64,000 nt of DNA from assembly GCF_900114285.1 (NCBI RefSeq), contig NZ_FOSN01000007.1:1-64000 (forward strand), written 5' to 3'. Below the pieces are notes generated by a model, which was given only the letters and a program-made list of their open reading frames with translations, did no database searches and was not told the origin of the DNA. The position numbers and the translations under genes were made by a program. How positions within the stretch are numbered: position 1 is the first letter of the stretch; every line of letters begins with the position of its first letter. Shown here piece after piece: positions 36,021 through 48,729 of this stretch. Origin of the DNA: Methylocapsa palsarum. Lineage in GTDB: Bacteria > Pseudomonadota > Alphaproteobacteria > Rhizobiales > Beijerinckiaceae.

Positions 36021-39000
36021 ATGGCGGACGTGGTCGAAGGCCCGGTCGACTTCATCGATGACCTTAAATCCGTTTCTCTCAACGATAAATACGACCTGAC
36101 GAAGCGCCGGATCTTTGTATCCGGCCCCCAGGCGGTGATTCGGCTTTTGCTGATGCAAAAGGAGATCGACCGCCGCGCCGGGCTCAATACCGCCGGCTTC
36201 ATCTCCGGCTATCCCGGCTCGCCGCTTGGCGGCCTCGATCACAACTTTCTCCGCGCCGGCGCCTCTCTCGCCGCGAGTGACGTCGTCTTTCAGCCCGGCC
36301 TCAACGAAGACCTCGCGGCGACCGCCATCTGGGGGGCGCAGCAGGCTGAAATGCGCGGCGAGGGCAAGTTCGACGGTGTCTTTTCGCTCTGGTACGGCAA
36401 AGGTCCGGGCGTCGACCGGAGCGGCGACGTGCTGCGTCACGTCAATCTCGCCGGGACGGCGAGGAACGGCGGCGTTCTCGCCCTGATGGGCGACGATCAC
36501 ACCGCCGAATCCTCGACCACGGCGCATCAGTCCGAATTTACCTTTGTGGACGTGATGATTCCGATTCTGTCCCCCGCGGGCGTTCAGGAGATCGTCGACT
36601 TCGGGCTCTACGGCTACGCCATGAGCCGTTTCACCGGCGCATGGGTCGCCTTGAAATGCCTCAAGGACACGATCGAATCGACCGGCTCCATCGACGTGTC
36701 CTTCGACCGCGTCGCGCCGCGCGCTCCGGCGGATTTCGTCATGCCGCCGGGCGGGCTCAACATTCGCCCGGGCGACAAGGTTCTCGACCAGGAAAAGCGG
36801 CTTCAGAACTTCAAGCGCGACGCGATGCTCGCCTGGCTGCGCGCCAACCAGTTGAACAGGATTGTGACGTCGGGCGGACGAAACGCCAAGATCGGCGTGA
36901 TCGCCGCCGGCAAATCCTACCTCGACGTCCGCCAGGCTATGGACGATCTCGGGATCGACGAGGCCGGCGCCAATGCGCTCGGCCTGCGTCTTTACAAGAT
37001 CGGCTGCGCCTGGCCGCTCGAGCCCGAAGGCCTGCGCGCCTTCGCCCGCGGCCTCGAACTGATTATCGTCGTCGAGGAAAAACGCTCGCTGATCGAGGTT
37101 CAGGTGCGCGAGGAGCTCTATGGCGCGCCGGACCAGCCCGTCTGCATCGGCAAGAAAGACGAACAGGGCCGCTGGCTGTTTCCCGTCACGGGCGCCCTCG
37201 ACGCCAACGACATCGCCATCGCCATCGGGCGGCGGATCCTGCGTTTCGCCAGCAACGAAAAATTGGAGCAGCGCGTCCAGCGGCTCGAACGGGCCCAATC
37301 CGCCCTTTCGACCGACGAGGCGCTAGGTTTGAGATCGCCCTATTTCTGCTCCGGCTGCCCGCACAACACCTCGACGCGGGTTCCCGAAGGCATGCGCGCC
37401 TACGCCGGAATCGGCTGTCATTACATGGCGCAATGGATGGACCGGTCGACCGAGGGCTTCACCCAGATGGGCGGCGAAGGCGCGAACTGGGTCGGCGAAG
37501 CGCCATTCTCAAAACGGCCCCATGTTTTTCAGAACCTTGGCGACGGCACCTATAACCATTCCGGCATCCTCGCCCTCCGCTTCGCCGTCACGGCCGGCGT
37601 AAACATCACCTACAAGATCCTGTTCAACGGCGTCGTCGCGATGACCGGCGGCCAGCGGCTCGAAGGCCACCTCACGCCCGACAAGATCGCGCGCCAGGTC
37701 GCCGCCGAGGGCGTCGCCCGGATCGTAATCGTCACCGACGAACCCGGCAAATATCCCAAGGATCTGCAATGGCCGGACGGAGCGGCGATCCGGAGCCGGC
37801 GCGACCTCGATGCGGTTCAGCGCGAACTCGCCGCCGTGGCCGGCGTCACCGTCCTGATTTACGATCAGGGCTGCGCTTCGGAAAAACGGCGCCAGCGCAA
37901 GCGGGGAGAGGCGCCAGATCCCGGCAAGCGCGTCATCATCAACGAACTCGTCTGCGAAGGGTGCGGCGATTGCGGCGTCAAATCCAACTGCGTATCGGTG
38001 CAGCCGCTGGAAACCGAATTCGGCCGCAAGCGGATGATCGACCAGTCGAGCTGCAACAAGGATTTCTCCTGCCTCGAAGGGTTTTGTCCTTCTTTCGTCA
38101 CGGTGCGCGGAGCCCAGCCGAAACGCGCGCATTTCAGGCTCGACGCCGGTCCGCCTCTGCCGCATCGGCCCGATATTCCTGAAATCGGGACGCGGCCCTA
38201 CGGGATTCTCGTCACCGGCGTCGGCGGCACCGGCGTCGTCACCATTGGCGCCATTCTCGGCATGGCGGCTCACCTCGAAGGCAAAGGATGCGGTTCGATC
38301 GACATGGCGGGTCTTGCGCAAAAAGGCGGCGCCGTCTTCAGCCATGTCAAGATCGCCCGAAGCCCCGGCGAAATTCATGCGATCCGGGTCGCGGCGGGAG
38401 AGGCCGACCTCGTTCTGGGCTGCGACCTCGTCGTCTCAAGCTCCAAAACCGTTCTCGCGGCGATGCGGGCCGGCGACACCGGCGTTCTCGTGAACACGGC
38501 CGAGATCTATCCGGGAGATTTCACCCGGAACGCCGAATTCCGCCTTCCGACGGACCGGATGAAACGCGCCATCCGGCGCGCGGCGGGCGAGACCGTCGGC
38601 TTTATCGACGCGACCTGGGTCGCGACGGCGCTGCTGGGCAATTCGATCGCGGCCAATATGTTCATGTTGGGCCATGCCTGGCAGCAGGGGCTGGTGCCGC
38701 TCGATGATGCGTCTTTGCTGCGGGCTCTCGAACTCAACGGCGAGGCCGTCGAGATGAATACCCAGGCCTTCCTTTGGGGGCGCCGGCACGCGGCCGACCC
38801 CGGCGCGATCGAAGCTTTGGCGGCCCGGCAGCACGCTCCTCCGGCAGCCGCCTCGGAACCGGAAACGCTCGATCAGATCATCGCCCGCCGCGCGGCGTTC
38901 CTGACCGCGTATCAAAATCCCGCCTATGCCGCTCGCTACATGAAGCTGGTGGACCGCGCCGCCGAAGTGGAACGCGCCCGGGTTCCGGGCGGCGAAGCCC

Positions 39001-39521
39001 TGACCGAAGCAGTGGCGCGGTATTTTTTCAAACTGATGGCGATCAAGGACGAATACGAAGTCGCGCGCCTCTATAGCGACGGATCCTTCGCGCGCCAGCT
39101 CGCCGCGACCTTCGAGGGCGACCTCAAACTCGAATATCATCTCGCCCCCCCGTTCCTCGCCCGAAAAGGCTCGAATGGCGAACCGCTCAAGATCTCCTTC
39201 GGATCCTGGATGGCGCCGGTCTTTAAAATCCTCGCGTCGCTTAAGGTTCTGCGTGGGACGCCTCTGGATGTGTTCAGCTATACGAAAGAAAGACGGGCGG
39301 AACGCAAACTGATCGACCACTATGAGATTTTACTCGATCAGATTTTAGACAATCTTCGCCCCGAAAATGCTGGCGTCGCGCAGGCCATCGCCTCGATCCC
39401 CGAGAAAATCCGAGGGTACGGGCACATCAAGGCCAGGCACATCCACGACGCCAAGGCCGAAGAAATCGCGCTGCTGGCGCAATTCCACGCGGCGGCGCCG
39501 GTCAAGCTGGCCGCGGAATAG
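36021..39521 (+). CDS. Fused indolepyruvate:ferredoxin oxidoreductase-family protein
   Basis: The 1166-residue protein joins the alpha and gamma parts of 2-oxoacid:ferredoxin oxidoreductases. Residues about 25-420 are the pyrimidine-binding domain (FISGYPGSPLGGLDHNF; LMGDDHTAESSTTAHQSE). About 440-625 is the thiamine-diphosphate domain (YFCSGCPHNTSTRVPEG; FQNLGDGTYNHSGILA). A cysteine-rich iron-sulfur stretch follows at 645-695 (LVCEGCGDCGVKSNC, then CNKDFSCLEGFCP). About 720-900 is the gamma domain (GVGGTGVVTIGAILGMA), followed by a DUF6537-like tail. Such enzymes decarboxylate aryl or branched 2-oxoacids to acyl-CoA with ferredoxin as acceptor. No separate ferredoxin gene is adjacent. Confidence 0.93.
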   Translation: MADVVEGPVDFIDDLKSVSLNDKYDLTKRRIFVSGPQAVIRLLLMQKEIDRRAGLNTAGFISGYPGSPLGGLDHNFLRAGASLAASDVVFQPGLNEDLAATAIWGAQQAEMRGEGKFDGVFSLWYGKGPGVDRSGDVLRHVNLAGTARNGGVLALMGDDHTAESSTTAHQSEFTFVDVMIPILSPAGVQEIVDFGLYGYAMSRFTGAWVALKCLKDTIESTGSIDVSFDRVAPRAPADFVMPPGGLNIRPGDKVLDQEKRLQNFKRDAMLAWLRANQLNRIVTSGGRNAKIGVIAAGKSYLDVRQAMDDLGIDEAGANALGLRLYKIGCAWPLEPEGLRAFARGLELIIVVEEKRSLIEVQVREELYGAPDQPVCIGKKDEQGRWLFPVTGALDANDIAIAIGRRILRFASNEKLEQRVQRLERAQSALSTDEALGLRSPYFCSGCPHNTSTRVPEGMRAYAGIGCHYMAQWMDRSTEGFTQMGGEGANWVGEAPFSKRPHVFQNLGDGTYNHSGILALRFAVTAGVNITYKILFNGVVAMTGGQRLEGHLTPDKIARQVAAEGVARIVIVTDEPGKYPKDLQWPDGAAIRSRRDLDAVQRELAAVAGVTVLIYDQGCASEKRRQRKRGEAPDPGKRVIINELVCEGCGDCGVKSNCVSVQPLETEFGRKRMIDQSSCNKDFSCLEGFCPSFVTVRGAQPKRAHFRLDAGPPLPHRPDIPEIGTRPYGILVTGVGGTGVVTIGAILGMAAHLEGKGCGSIDMAGLAQKGGAVFSHVKIARSPGEIHAIRVAAGEADLVLGCDLVVSSSKTVLAAMRAGDTGVLVNTAEIYPGDFTRNAEFRLPTDRMKRAIRRAAGETVGFIDATWVATALLGNSIAANMFMLGHAWQQGLVPLDDASLLRALELNGEAVEMNTQAFLWGRRHAADPGAIEALAARQHAPPAAASEPETLDQIIARRAAFLTAYQNPAYAARYMKLVDRAAEVERARVPGGEALTEAVARYFFKLMAIKDEYEVARLYSDGSFARQLAATFEGDLKLEYHLAPPFLARKGSNGEPLKISFGSWMAPVFKILASLKVLRGTPLDVFSYTKERRAERKLIDHYEILLDQILDNLRPENAGVAQAIASIPEKIRGYGHIKARHIHDAKAEEIALLAQFHAAAPVKLAAE

Positions 39522-39653
39522 CCTCCGGAGCATTCCGCAAGGCTGCAGCCGGGCACAATTCCTGCCGCCCCGCGTTGTTGCGGCCGGTTTCCCGTGCGCT
39601 GCAACGATATCGCGATCCATGCGTTGCCTTCTCATCCTGAGCGAGAAGAGTTC

Positions 39654-40229
39654 ATGCTGGAGAAGATGCCGCCTTCCGGGCATTTGCCGAGGAACGTCAG
39701 GCCGGGACTCGAGAATCTGGTCTACGCCAGCGACGCGACCGAGGCGCCGCAATCGATCCGGGTCGAAAGCGTCGCCTTTGACGACCATCACCCGATACCG
39801 CCGCTGTTCACCGCGGAGGGCGAAAGCTGTTCCCCTCCATTGCGCTGGCGCGGCGTTCCTGATGGCGCGAAGGCGATCGTGCTCATCGTCGAGGACGCCG
39901 ACAGTCCGACGCCCGAGCCCCTCGTCCATGCCCTCGCATGGAAGACGCCCGGATGCGACGATGATCTCATTCCGGGCGCGCTGACCGGGAAAAGCGCCGC
40001 GATCGAAGGGCTGCGGCTGGGGTTGAATTCGTTTTTGACGGCCGATTGGCTGCCGCCCGATCCCCCGCCCGGTCACGGTCCGCATCGCTACGTCTTTCAG
40101 GTCTTCGCGGTCGATGCGGACGCGCCAAAATCCGAAGGCGCGCCGGACCGCACGGAAGTCGTAAACGCCATGAGGGGGCGCGTCCTGGCCAAGGGCCGCC
40201 TGATCGGCGTTTATGAACGCGCGGTCTAA
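39654..40229 (+). CDS. YbhB/YbcL-type PEBP-family protein
   Basis: The 191-residue protein belongs to the phosphatidylethanolamine-binding-protein-like YbhB/YbcL group. Family marks are SVAFDDHHPIPPLFTAEGE, CSPPLRWRGVPDGAKAIVLIVEDADSP (the ligand-pocket DxDxP) and GHGPHRYVFQVFAVD. It lacks a signal peptide. The ATG at 39654 fits the family start; the frame stays open 20 codons further up. The function of bacterial members is not settled. It stands alone. Confidence 0.88.
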   Translation: MLEKMPPSGHLPRNVRPGLENLVYASDATEAPQSIRVESVAFDDHHPIPPLFTAEGESCSPPLRWRGVPDGAKAIVLIVEDADSPTPEPLVHALAWKTPGCDDDLIPGALTGKSAAIEGLRLGLNSFLTADWLPPDPPPGHGPHRYVFQVFAVDADAPKSEGAPDRTEVVNAMRGRVLAKGRLIGVYERAV

Positions 40230-40335
40230 AAGTATTGGACTCAATGAAATGTCGTGAAAACACGGAACTTGAGCGCTCCTGACAGGTTTAAGGTCAATCA
40301 GATCTAGATTCGCTCTGAATATAATCGAGATATTC

Positions 40336-41178
40336 ATGCTCATACGATATGGTTACGAAATGAGTTTCAGCGTCGCCCAGCCGACGTTGATGGTTTGTCT
40401 TCTGGATGCTCACCGGGAACAATCGCGTCTGCTTCGCTATGAGACGCCGATGCTGACCTCGCCAGCGATCCCTTCGACGACTTACACTGATCTCTACGGC
40501 AATACCGTTCGCAGGTTCTTCGCCCCCGCGGGGGATTTCACCATTTCATCCGACGCCGTCATCGAGGACAGCGGACTTCCCGAGCCGATTTTCGAGGAGG
40601 CGCGGGAAGCGCCGCTGGATCAGCTCCCCAACGAGGTTCTCGTTTATCTCCTTGGCAGCCGCTATTGCGAGACCGACAAGCTCAGCGAGATTGCCTGGAG
40701 CCTGTTTGGATCGACGCCTCGCGGCTGGGGCCGCGTCCAGGCCATCTGCGATTTCGTTTGCGGGCATCTGACTTTCGGCTATCAATATGCTCGCCCGACG
40801 CGAACGGCTTTCGAGGCCTACGAGGAGCGCGTCGGGGTCTGCCGCGATTTCGCGCATCTCGCCGTGGCGCTTTGCCGCTGCATGAATATTCCGGCGCGCT
40901 ATGCGAACGGCTTTCTCGGCGATATTGGCGTCCCCCCAGATCCCGCGCCGATGGATTATAACGCCTGGTTCGAAGTCTATCTCGACGGGCGATGGATGAC
41001 GTTCGACGCGCGGCATAATATCCCCCGCATCGGACGCATCACCGTGGCGCGCGGCAGAGACGCGACGGACATTCCGCTGGCTCATTCTTTTGGTCCGCAT
41101 GTTTTGAAAACGTTCCGGGTCTGGACGGAGGAAATCGATGCGTCCGTGCTTCAGGATCTCAAACGCCGAACCGCCTGA
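40336..41178 (+). CDS. Transglutaminase-like cysteine peptidase-fold protein
   Basis: The 280-residue protein has an N-terminal beta domain (IRYGYEMSFSVAQPTLMVCLLD) and a transglutaminase-like core. The catalytic Cys is in ERVGVCRDFAHLAVALCR (about residue 170), the His probably that in NAWFEVYLDGRWMTFDARHN, with Asp nearby. These stand-alone bacterial proteins are thought to cleave or modify peptides, sometimes encoded with alpha-E and circularly-permuted ATP-grasp proteins; no such neighbours are here. The ATG at 40336 aligns with the family N-terminus. Confidence 0.88.
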   Translation: MLIRYGYEMSFSVAQPTLMVCLLDAHREQSRLLRYETPMLTSPAIPSTTYTDLYGNTVRRFFAPAGDFTISSDAVIEDSGLPEPIFEEAREAPLDQLPNEVLVYLLGSRYCETDKLSEIAWSLFGSTPRGWGRVQAICDFVCGHLTFGYQYARPTRTAFEAYEERVGVCRDFAHLAVALCRCMNIPARYANGFLGDIGVPPDPAPMDYNAWFEVYLDGRWMTFDARHNIPRIGRITVARGRDATDIPLAHSFGPHVLKTFRVWTEEIDASVLQDLKRRTA

Positions 41179-41223
41179 AATTTCCGCTGCGTCTCGCCGC
41201 GACTCGCGCGATTCAACGAAATC

Positions 41224-41252
41224 TTGACGCTTAAGGTTTGCTAAGGTTTAAG
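41224..41252 (+). promoter_or_regulatory. Possible promoter of the lipoprotein hydrolase gene
   Basis: TTGACG (41224-41229) and TTTAAG (41247-41252) are spaced 17 bp, close to a housekeeping promoter, about 70 bases before the start codon. The stretch also repeats TAAGGTTT twice. Prediction by eye only. Confidence 0.35.
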
Positions 41253-41319
41253 CTGCGATAAGCACTTTCCGGCTGCTGCGCGCAGGGCCAGGACGAAGCG
41301 CCTCTCCAGCGGGGACTTG

Positions 41320-42606
41320 ATGCGTCAGCAGACAATGCGGTCTAGATTCCGGCGGCGGCTTGAGACGTTTGAGCCCTCCGGTTCGCATCTTCGCCTTTTA
41401 GCCTTTGTTGCGATGACTTCCGCTGGACTTGCCGGCTGCGCCAGCAATATCAAGGGCTTCCTCCTTCCCGTCGCAGAAAGCGCTCCGGACGCGAGCCAGG
41501 TGCAGATGATCGTTGCGACGACGCGCACCCGCGCCGCGACTCCGGATGAGCTTTTTGCCGGCGGCCGCAGTCAGAAACCTCAATTCGCCGATATCGTGGT
41601 GTCGATTCCGCCGGACAATGCGCGGCGGGCTGGCGAGGTGGAATGGCCCAAGCAGCTCCCGGGCAATCCCGCGACGGATTTCGTCACTCTCAAAGCCGAC
41701 GTGATCGATAAGCCGCAGGCCGTCGCCTTGTTTTCCCGCCTCGTGCAAAAGACGCCGGGGCGGCAGGTGCTTGTCTTCGTTCACGGGTTCAACAACCGGT
41801 TCGAGGACGCGGTCTACCGGTTCGCGCAGATTGTCCATGATTCCCGCGTGGTCGCGACGCCGGTTCTGTTCACATGGCCCTCGCGCGGCAGCCTCTTCGC
41901 TTATGGTTATGACCGGGAGAGTTCTAATTTTTCGCGCGACGCCCTGGAAAATCTGCTGCGCTGGCTCTCGGATAATCCGCAGGTTTCGGAAGTCTCCGTT
42001 CTCGCGCACTCGATGGGTAATTGGGTGACGCTCGAAGCGCTGCGGCAGATGGCGATCCGGGACGGCCGGGTCGCGCCAAAGATCAAGACGGTCCTCCTCG
42101 CCGCACCCGACGTCGACGTCGATCTGGCCCGCGAGCAGATCGCCACGATGGGCGCGCAACGGCCGAAATTCACCCTGTTCCTGTCCGAGGACGACAAGGC
42201 CCTCGCAGCCTCGCGCGAAGTCTGGGGCGCCCCGCGGCTCGGCGCCGTCGATCCGGATGTCGAGCCTTACAAAACGATGCTGGCGAGCGAAAACATCAAT
42301 GTGATCAACCTGACTTCCTATAAAGGAGCGGATGGGCTGGATCACGGCAAGTTCGCGGACAATCCCCGCGCGATCGAACTCGTCGGGGCGTCGCTTGCGA
42401 GCGGCCAGACGCTGTCCGATTCGAGGGTTGGTCTTGGCGAAAAGATCTTGTCGACGACGGCGGGCGCCGCAAGTTCCATTGGCCACGCCGCGGGCGTTAT
42501 CGTTTCCGCGCCCGTCGCGATCGTCGATCCTTTGACCCGCGACCATTTCAACGATGAAGTCGACGCTTTCGGCGAGTCAATGCGCCATGTCGCCCCGCCA
42601 AAATAA
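41320..42606 (+). CDS. Lipoprotein alpha/beta hydrolase (DUF900 family)
   Basis: The 428-residue protein has an N-terminal signal with a lipobox (MTSAGLAGC, Cys about 40), so it is probably anchored to a membrane through lgt processing. The hydrolase core shows VLVFVHGFNNRFEDAVYRFAQ (oxyanion region) and the nucleophile elbow LAHSMGNW (Ser in G/H-S-M-G). The Asp site is in LLAAPDVDVD and the likely His in GLDHGKF. DUF900 members are esterase-like, but their substrates are unknown. I use the ATG at 41320. The gene is single. Confidence 0.88.
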   Translation: MRQQTMRSRFRRRLETFEPSGSHLRLLAFVAMTSAGLAGCASNIKGFLLPVAESAPDASQVQMIVATTRTRAATPDELFAGGRSQKPQFADIVVSIPPDNARRAGEVEWPKQLPGNPATDFVTLKADVIDKPQAVALFSRLVQKTPGRQVLVFVHGFNNRFEDAVYRFAQIVHDSRVVATPVLFTWPSRGSLFAYGYDRESSNFSRDALENLLRWLSDNPQVSEVSVLAHSMGNWVTLEALRQMAIRDGRVAPKIKTVLLAAPDVDVDLAREQIATMGAQRPKFTLFLSEDDKALAASREVWGAPRLGAVDPDVEPYKTMLASENINVINLTSYKGADGLDHGKFADNPRAIELVGASLASGQTLSDSRVGLGEKILSTTAGAASSIGHAAGVIVSAPVAIVDPLTRDHFNDEVDAFGESMRHVAPPK

Positions 42607-42765
42607 GAGGCTGGCGTCCGGCAAGCTCGCTTGAGACCTCCGCCGCGAAAGCCTCAGCTCCAGCGGACAGCCAGGCGTTCGAAGAAGGCTTTTTTCATCG
42701 AACCGGCGCCTTACTCTTCATCCAGACCGCGCCCAGACCGCGCCAAAGTCCGGGCCTGTTAAAGT

Positions 42766-43053
42766 TCAAGCGGCGCAGGACAGCTTGACCGCGACGCCGG
42801 TCGCGAGGATGCGCATGAGGGCGACGCCGGAGCCTTCGGTCGAGTCGACGCCGTCGACCTCGAAATCAAGCCCGATGATCGCGTCGGCGTCGATGTCCTC
42901 CGCCTTGCGGACCAGTTCGCGCAGCGCATGTTCGCGCCAATTGTCCTGCAACGGAGCGCGGATCACGCCATGCCAGGCGGACCCGGCCTTGATCTTGCCG
43001 ATCGGGTAGAGAATTTTCCCGCCCTCGATCACGTCCGTCGAACTAATGCGCAT
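42766..43053 (-). CDS. YbjQ/UPF0145-family protein
   Basis: The 95-residue protein has the YbjQ (DUF74) pattern: a short N-terminal strand, AGSAWHGVIRAPLQDNWREHALRELVRKAEDIDADAIIGLDFEVD and a C-terminal strand ATGVAVKL (region 42775-42980). Members form pentamers; the proposed heavy-metal binding is not well established. The typical N-terminal part is slightly shorter here. The start is the ATG at 43053; a GTG one codon earlier is possible. It is upstream of, and convergent with nothing in, a 200-bp gap to purH's end. Confidence 0.8.
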   Translation of the reverse strand: MRISSTDVIEGGKILYPIGKIKAGSAWHGVIRAPLQDNWREHALRELVRKAEDIDADAIIGLDFEVDGVDSTEGSGVALMRILATGVAVKLSCAA

Positions 43054-43253
43054 CACCCGTCTCCGAATTTCTTGCCCACCGGTAAACGTCGAAGGTTTCC
43101 TGCGGCTTAATGCGGTTGCAGAACCGGCCCGTTGAAAAGACTATGGTGGAGTCGTGGTGAACAGACGGTGACGCAGCGCACAGGCCGACGCGCCAGGAGC
43201 GCGAAGGCTTCAGCTTTCTTCTTAAAAATCAATAGTTTGAGATTATTTCAGGG

Positions 43254-44861
43254 TTAATGGCGGAAATGCCGGACGCCGGTGAACACCATGGCGAGGCCAG
43301 CCTCGTCCGCCGCCTTGATCACCTCGTCGTCCCGTAGCGACCCGCCCGGCTGAATGACGGCGGTGGCCCCGGCCTCGGCCGCCGCGAGCAGCCCGTCGGC
43401 GAAGGGGAAAAATGCGTCGGAGGCGACCACCGAGCCCTTGGCGAGCGATTCCGCAAGACCCGCAGTCGTTGCGGCTTCGCGCGCCTTCAGGGCGGCGATC
43501 CGGCAGGAATCCACCCGGCTCATCTGTCCCGCCCCGATACCGACCGTCGCGCTGCCCTTCGCATAGACGATCGCGTTGGACTTCACGTGTTTGGCGACCC
43601 GGAACGCGAATTTCATATCGCGGATCTCCGCTTCGCTCGGCGCGCGTTTGGTGACGACGCGCAAGTCCATTTCGTCCACCACGGCGTTGTCGCGGCTTTG
43701 TGCGAGAAAGCCGCCGGCGACCGGCGTATGACGCCAGCCCGCCGCGCGCGGATCCGGCAATCCGCCGGTCAGAAGGAGCCGCAGGTTCTTCTTGGCCGCG
43801 ACGATCGCCACCGCATCTTCGTCGGCGTCCGGCGCGATGATCACTTCGGTGAAGATCTTGACGATCGCGGCCGCGGCCTTCGCGTCAAGCTTGCGATTAA
43901 GGGCGATGATTCCGCCGAACGCCGAAACCGGATCGCAGCGCAAAGCGAGTTCATAGGCGTCCGCGAGGTCGCTTCCTTCGGCGACGCCGCAAGGGTTGGC
44001 GTGTTTGATGATGGCGACGGCTGCCGTACGCGCAGGATCGAATTCGGCGACGAGTTCGAAGGCCGCGTCGGTGTCGCCAAGGTTGTTGTAGGAGAGCTGC
44101 TTGCCCTGAACCTGACGCGCGGTCGAAACCCCGAAGCGGCGCGGGCCCGAAGCGTAAAACGCCGCGATCTGGTGCGGATTTTCACCATAGCGGAGAGCTT
44201 CGACGAGCTGGCCCCCGAGGGCGCGATAGTCGGGGGCGGCGACGCCGATCTCGCCGGCCAGCCAATGCGAGATTGCCGAATCGTAGGCGGCGGTGCGGGC
44301 AAAGGCTTTTTGGGCCAGCCGGCGGCGCAAGGCCAGCGTCGTCGCGCCGCCATGCTCCTCGAGTTCGGCGAGGACGAGCGCGTAATCCGAAGCGCCGGTG
44401 AGGACCGCGACGCTCTCATGGTTCTTGGCCGCGCTCCTGATCATCGCCGGGCCGCCGATGTCGATGTTCTCGACGCACTCGTCGAAGTCCGCGCCCGCCT
44501 CGACCGTCGCCTCGAACGGATAAAGATTGACCACGAGCAGATCGATCGGCGCGATGCCCTGCGCGCGCAGCGCCGCCTCGTGGTCCGGCTTGCCGCGCAC
44601 GGCCAGGAGGCCGCCGTGAACCTTCGGATGCAATGTCTTGACCCGCCCGTCGAGCATCTCCGGGAAGCCCGTGACGTCGGCGACCTCCTTCACCTGAAGC
44701 CCCGCCGCGGCGAGAGCCTTGTGCGTGCCGCCGGTCGAGATCAGTTCGACGCCGAACGCGGCGAGGCCTTTGGCGAAATCGACGAGGCCGGTTTTGTCCG
44801 AGACGGAGACAAGCGCCCGTGCGGGGCGGCGGAGCCCGGCGGGCGAGGCGAGGTCTGACAT
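43254..44861 (-). CDS. purH: Bifunctional AICAR transformylase / IMP cyclohydrolase
   Basis: The 535-residue enzyme carries out the last two steps of IMP synthesis, using 10-formyltetrahydrofolate. The N-terminal MGS-like cyclohydrolase domain (residues about 15-210) shows [28 protein letters not shown] and [16 protein letters not shown]. The transformylase part has [17 protein letters not shown] (the His of KHANPCG is catalytic) and [10 protein letters not shown] near the end. The start is the ATG at 44861 ([10 protein letters not shown]); the frame open to 44921 runs into the repeat element. It uses folate one-carbon units, which methylotrophs make directly. Confidence 0.97.
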   Translation of the reverse strand: MSDLASPAGLRRPARALVSVSDKTGLVDFAKGLAAFGVELISTGGTHKALAAAGLQVKEVADVTGFPEMLDGRVKTLHPKVHGGLLAVRGKPDHEAALRAQGIAPIDLLVVNLYPFEATVEAGADFDECVENIDIGGPAMIRSAAKNHESVAVLTGASDYALVLAELEEHGGATTLALRRRLAQKAFARTAAYDSAISHWLAGEIGVAAPDYRALGGQLVEALRYGENPHQIAAFYASGPRRFGVSTARQVQGKQLSYNNLGDTDAAFELVAEFDPARTAAVAIIKHANPCGVAEGSDLADAYELALRCDPVSAFGGIIALNRKLDAKAAAAIVKIFTEVIIAPDADEDAVAIVAAKKNLRLLLTGGLPDPRAAGWRHTPVAGGFLAQSRDNAVVDEMDLRVVTKRAPSEAEIRDMKFAFRVAKHVKSNAIVYAKGSATVGIGAGQMSRVDSCRIAALKAREAATTAGLAESLAKGSVVASDAFFPFADGLLAAAEAGATAVIQPGGSLRDDEVIKAADEAGLAMVFTGVRHFRH

Positions 44862-44901
44862 GGGTTCTCGTGCGTTGGCGTCTGAAAATTCACCCGCCTC
44901 T

Positions 44902-45015
44902 AGAGCGCTTTCCGATCGCATGAAGTCATGCGATCGATCAGAAATCGCTCCAGAGTCAAAGACATGAGCATATTCTTATCGATTGGATTGATTCAATCCG
45001 ATCGGAATATGCTCT
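44902..45015. repeat. Two-hairpin palindromic interspersed repeat, copy A (reverse orientation)
   Basis: This copy runs opposite to copies B and C. It begins AGAGCGCTTTCCGATCGCATG and ends GGAATATGCTCT. It has a CGATCGCATGA hairpin at 44913-44937 and a GATTGGATTGA/TCAATCC hairpin at 44979-45003, joined by a conserved spacer (AAATCGCTCCAGAGTC). It lies between the start of purH and the end of copA, both on the minus strand, so it may end copA-to-purH read-through or act in mRNA. Confidence 0.9.
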
Positions 45016-45072
45016 AGCACGAAGGCCGTGCGCGGCCTACCCGCCCGGCCGGATTTGTCTCGTTGCTCGGAA

Positions 45073-47706
<2,634 letters not shown>

Positions 47707-47760
47707 GGCAAGCTTCGCGTGGGTCGGGCGCTCGTCCGGGCGGCTAATCTGGCGGCCCGA

Positions 47761-48006
47761 TCAGGCCGAAGCCGCCCTTTCGAGAGCGCACTCATAGCCC
47801 GCCTCGCCGATGGCGGCGATCACGGCGGCGATGTCCGGCACGCCGGCGAACGTCACCTCGGCCCGCTTGGCGCCCAGATCGACGGAGGCCGAAACGACGC
47901 CATTGGTGGCGAGAATCGCTTTTTCCACGCGAGAGGCGCAGGAGCCGCAGGCCATTCCCTCGACGCGGATGCTGACGATTTTGTTGGATGGTGACGAAAC
48001 GGACAT
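47761..48006 (-). CDS. copZ: CopZ-like copper chaperone, heavy-metal-associated domain
   Basis: The 81-residue protein is a single HMA ferredoxin-like domain with the metal-binding motif MACGSCASRVEKA (Cys x2 x Cys, about residues 18-26) and the typical strand-helix-strand layout to GEAGYECALERA. It should pass Cu(I) to the HMA domains of CopA, encoded 54 bp downstream in the same direction. The ATG at 48006 is preceded by a TTG only. The variant CGSC replaces the commoner CxxC fillers CGHC or CASC. Confidence 0.88.
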   Translation of the reverse strand: MSVSSPSNKIVSIRVEGMACGSCASRVEKAILATNGVVSASVDLGAKRAEVTFAGVPDIAAVIAAIGEAGYECALERAASA

Positions 48007-48233
48007 CAACGGATTCCTTCGGCATGCGTTAAGGACGTGCGGGCCGCGGACCAGAGGGCTCGAAGCCGCCGCCCGGCGCGATGCAAAGCTTACCTACGGG
48101 CGCATGCATAAGATATGGAGCTTCGCGGCCGTCTTCCAGTCGTCGCCGCGGCTTGAACAAGGATTGTTTCGCATCCGCGTCCTTCCGCGCGACGCGCATT
48201 GGCCCTAAATACATCAACCTTGGGAGAAGCGTT

Positions 48234-48563
48234 ATGTCGAAATCGATCGTGATCACCGTGCCGCATCAGCTTGGGGCCGAGGAAGCCCAGAAGCGGATCT
48301 CGGAAAAAATCGACGCCTTGCGCCGCGATTATGTCGATAAGCTCGCCTATTCTGAGGTCAACTGGACCGGAAGCCAGGCGGAACTGCGGGTCGTGGCCTT
48401 CGGCCAGACAACCACGGGCCAGCTGAACGTCATGTCGGACAGCGTCCGCATCGAAGTCCAGCTTCCCTGGATTCTCGCGTCGCTTTCGAACAAAATTCAG
48501 GGAGCGCTGACCAGCAACGCGCAAGAGTCCTTGCGCATAGGGCATAGTCCGCCCAAGACCTGA
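48234..48563 (+). CDS. Polyhydroxyalkanoic-acid-system (PHA_gran_rgn) family protein
   Basis: The 109-residue protein matches the short PHA granule-region family: IVITVPHQLGAEEAQKRISEKIDALRRDYV, VNWTGSQAELRVVAFGQTTTGQLNV and RIEVQLPWILASLSNKIQ (region 48243-48500). Members resemble SRPBCC-like folds; their role in polyester storage is predicted from gene neighbourhoods only. The ATG at 48234 has GGGAG about 8 bases before it; the longer open frame from 48081 is not similar to the family. It is divergent from copZ. Confidence 0.85.
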   Translation: MSKSIVITVPHQLGAEEAQKRISEKIDALRRDYVDKLAYSEVNWTGSQAELRVVAFGQTTTGQLNVMSDSVRIEVQLPWILASLSNKIQGALTSNAQESLRIGHSPPKT

Positions 48564-48729
48564 CAATCAGAAGCTTAGTTCAGTTAGTCTATAAGCAATG
48601 TATGTAGTATGAAGGCTTCACGATTCCGCTATTTTTTGTGTGAATACCTTGATGCCAGCGCCTTGCGCGCGTAGACAGGCTAGATTGAGCTAGCAACTCA
48701 ATACAACTTGTCCAAGAGGAGAACCTAAC

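Noticed and set aside
44862-44921. N-terminal extension of PurH
   Set aside because: The added residues reach into repeat copy A and are not part of the family; the ATG at 44861 fits.
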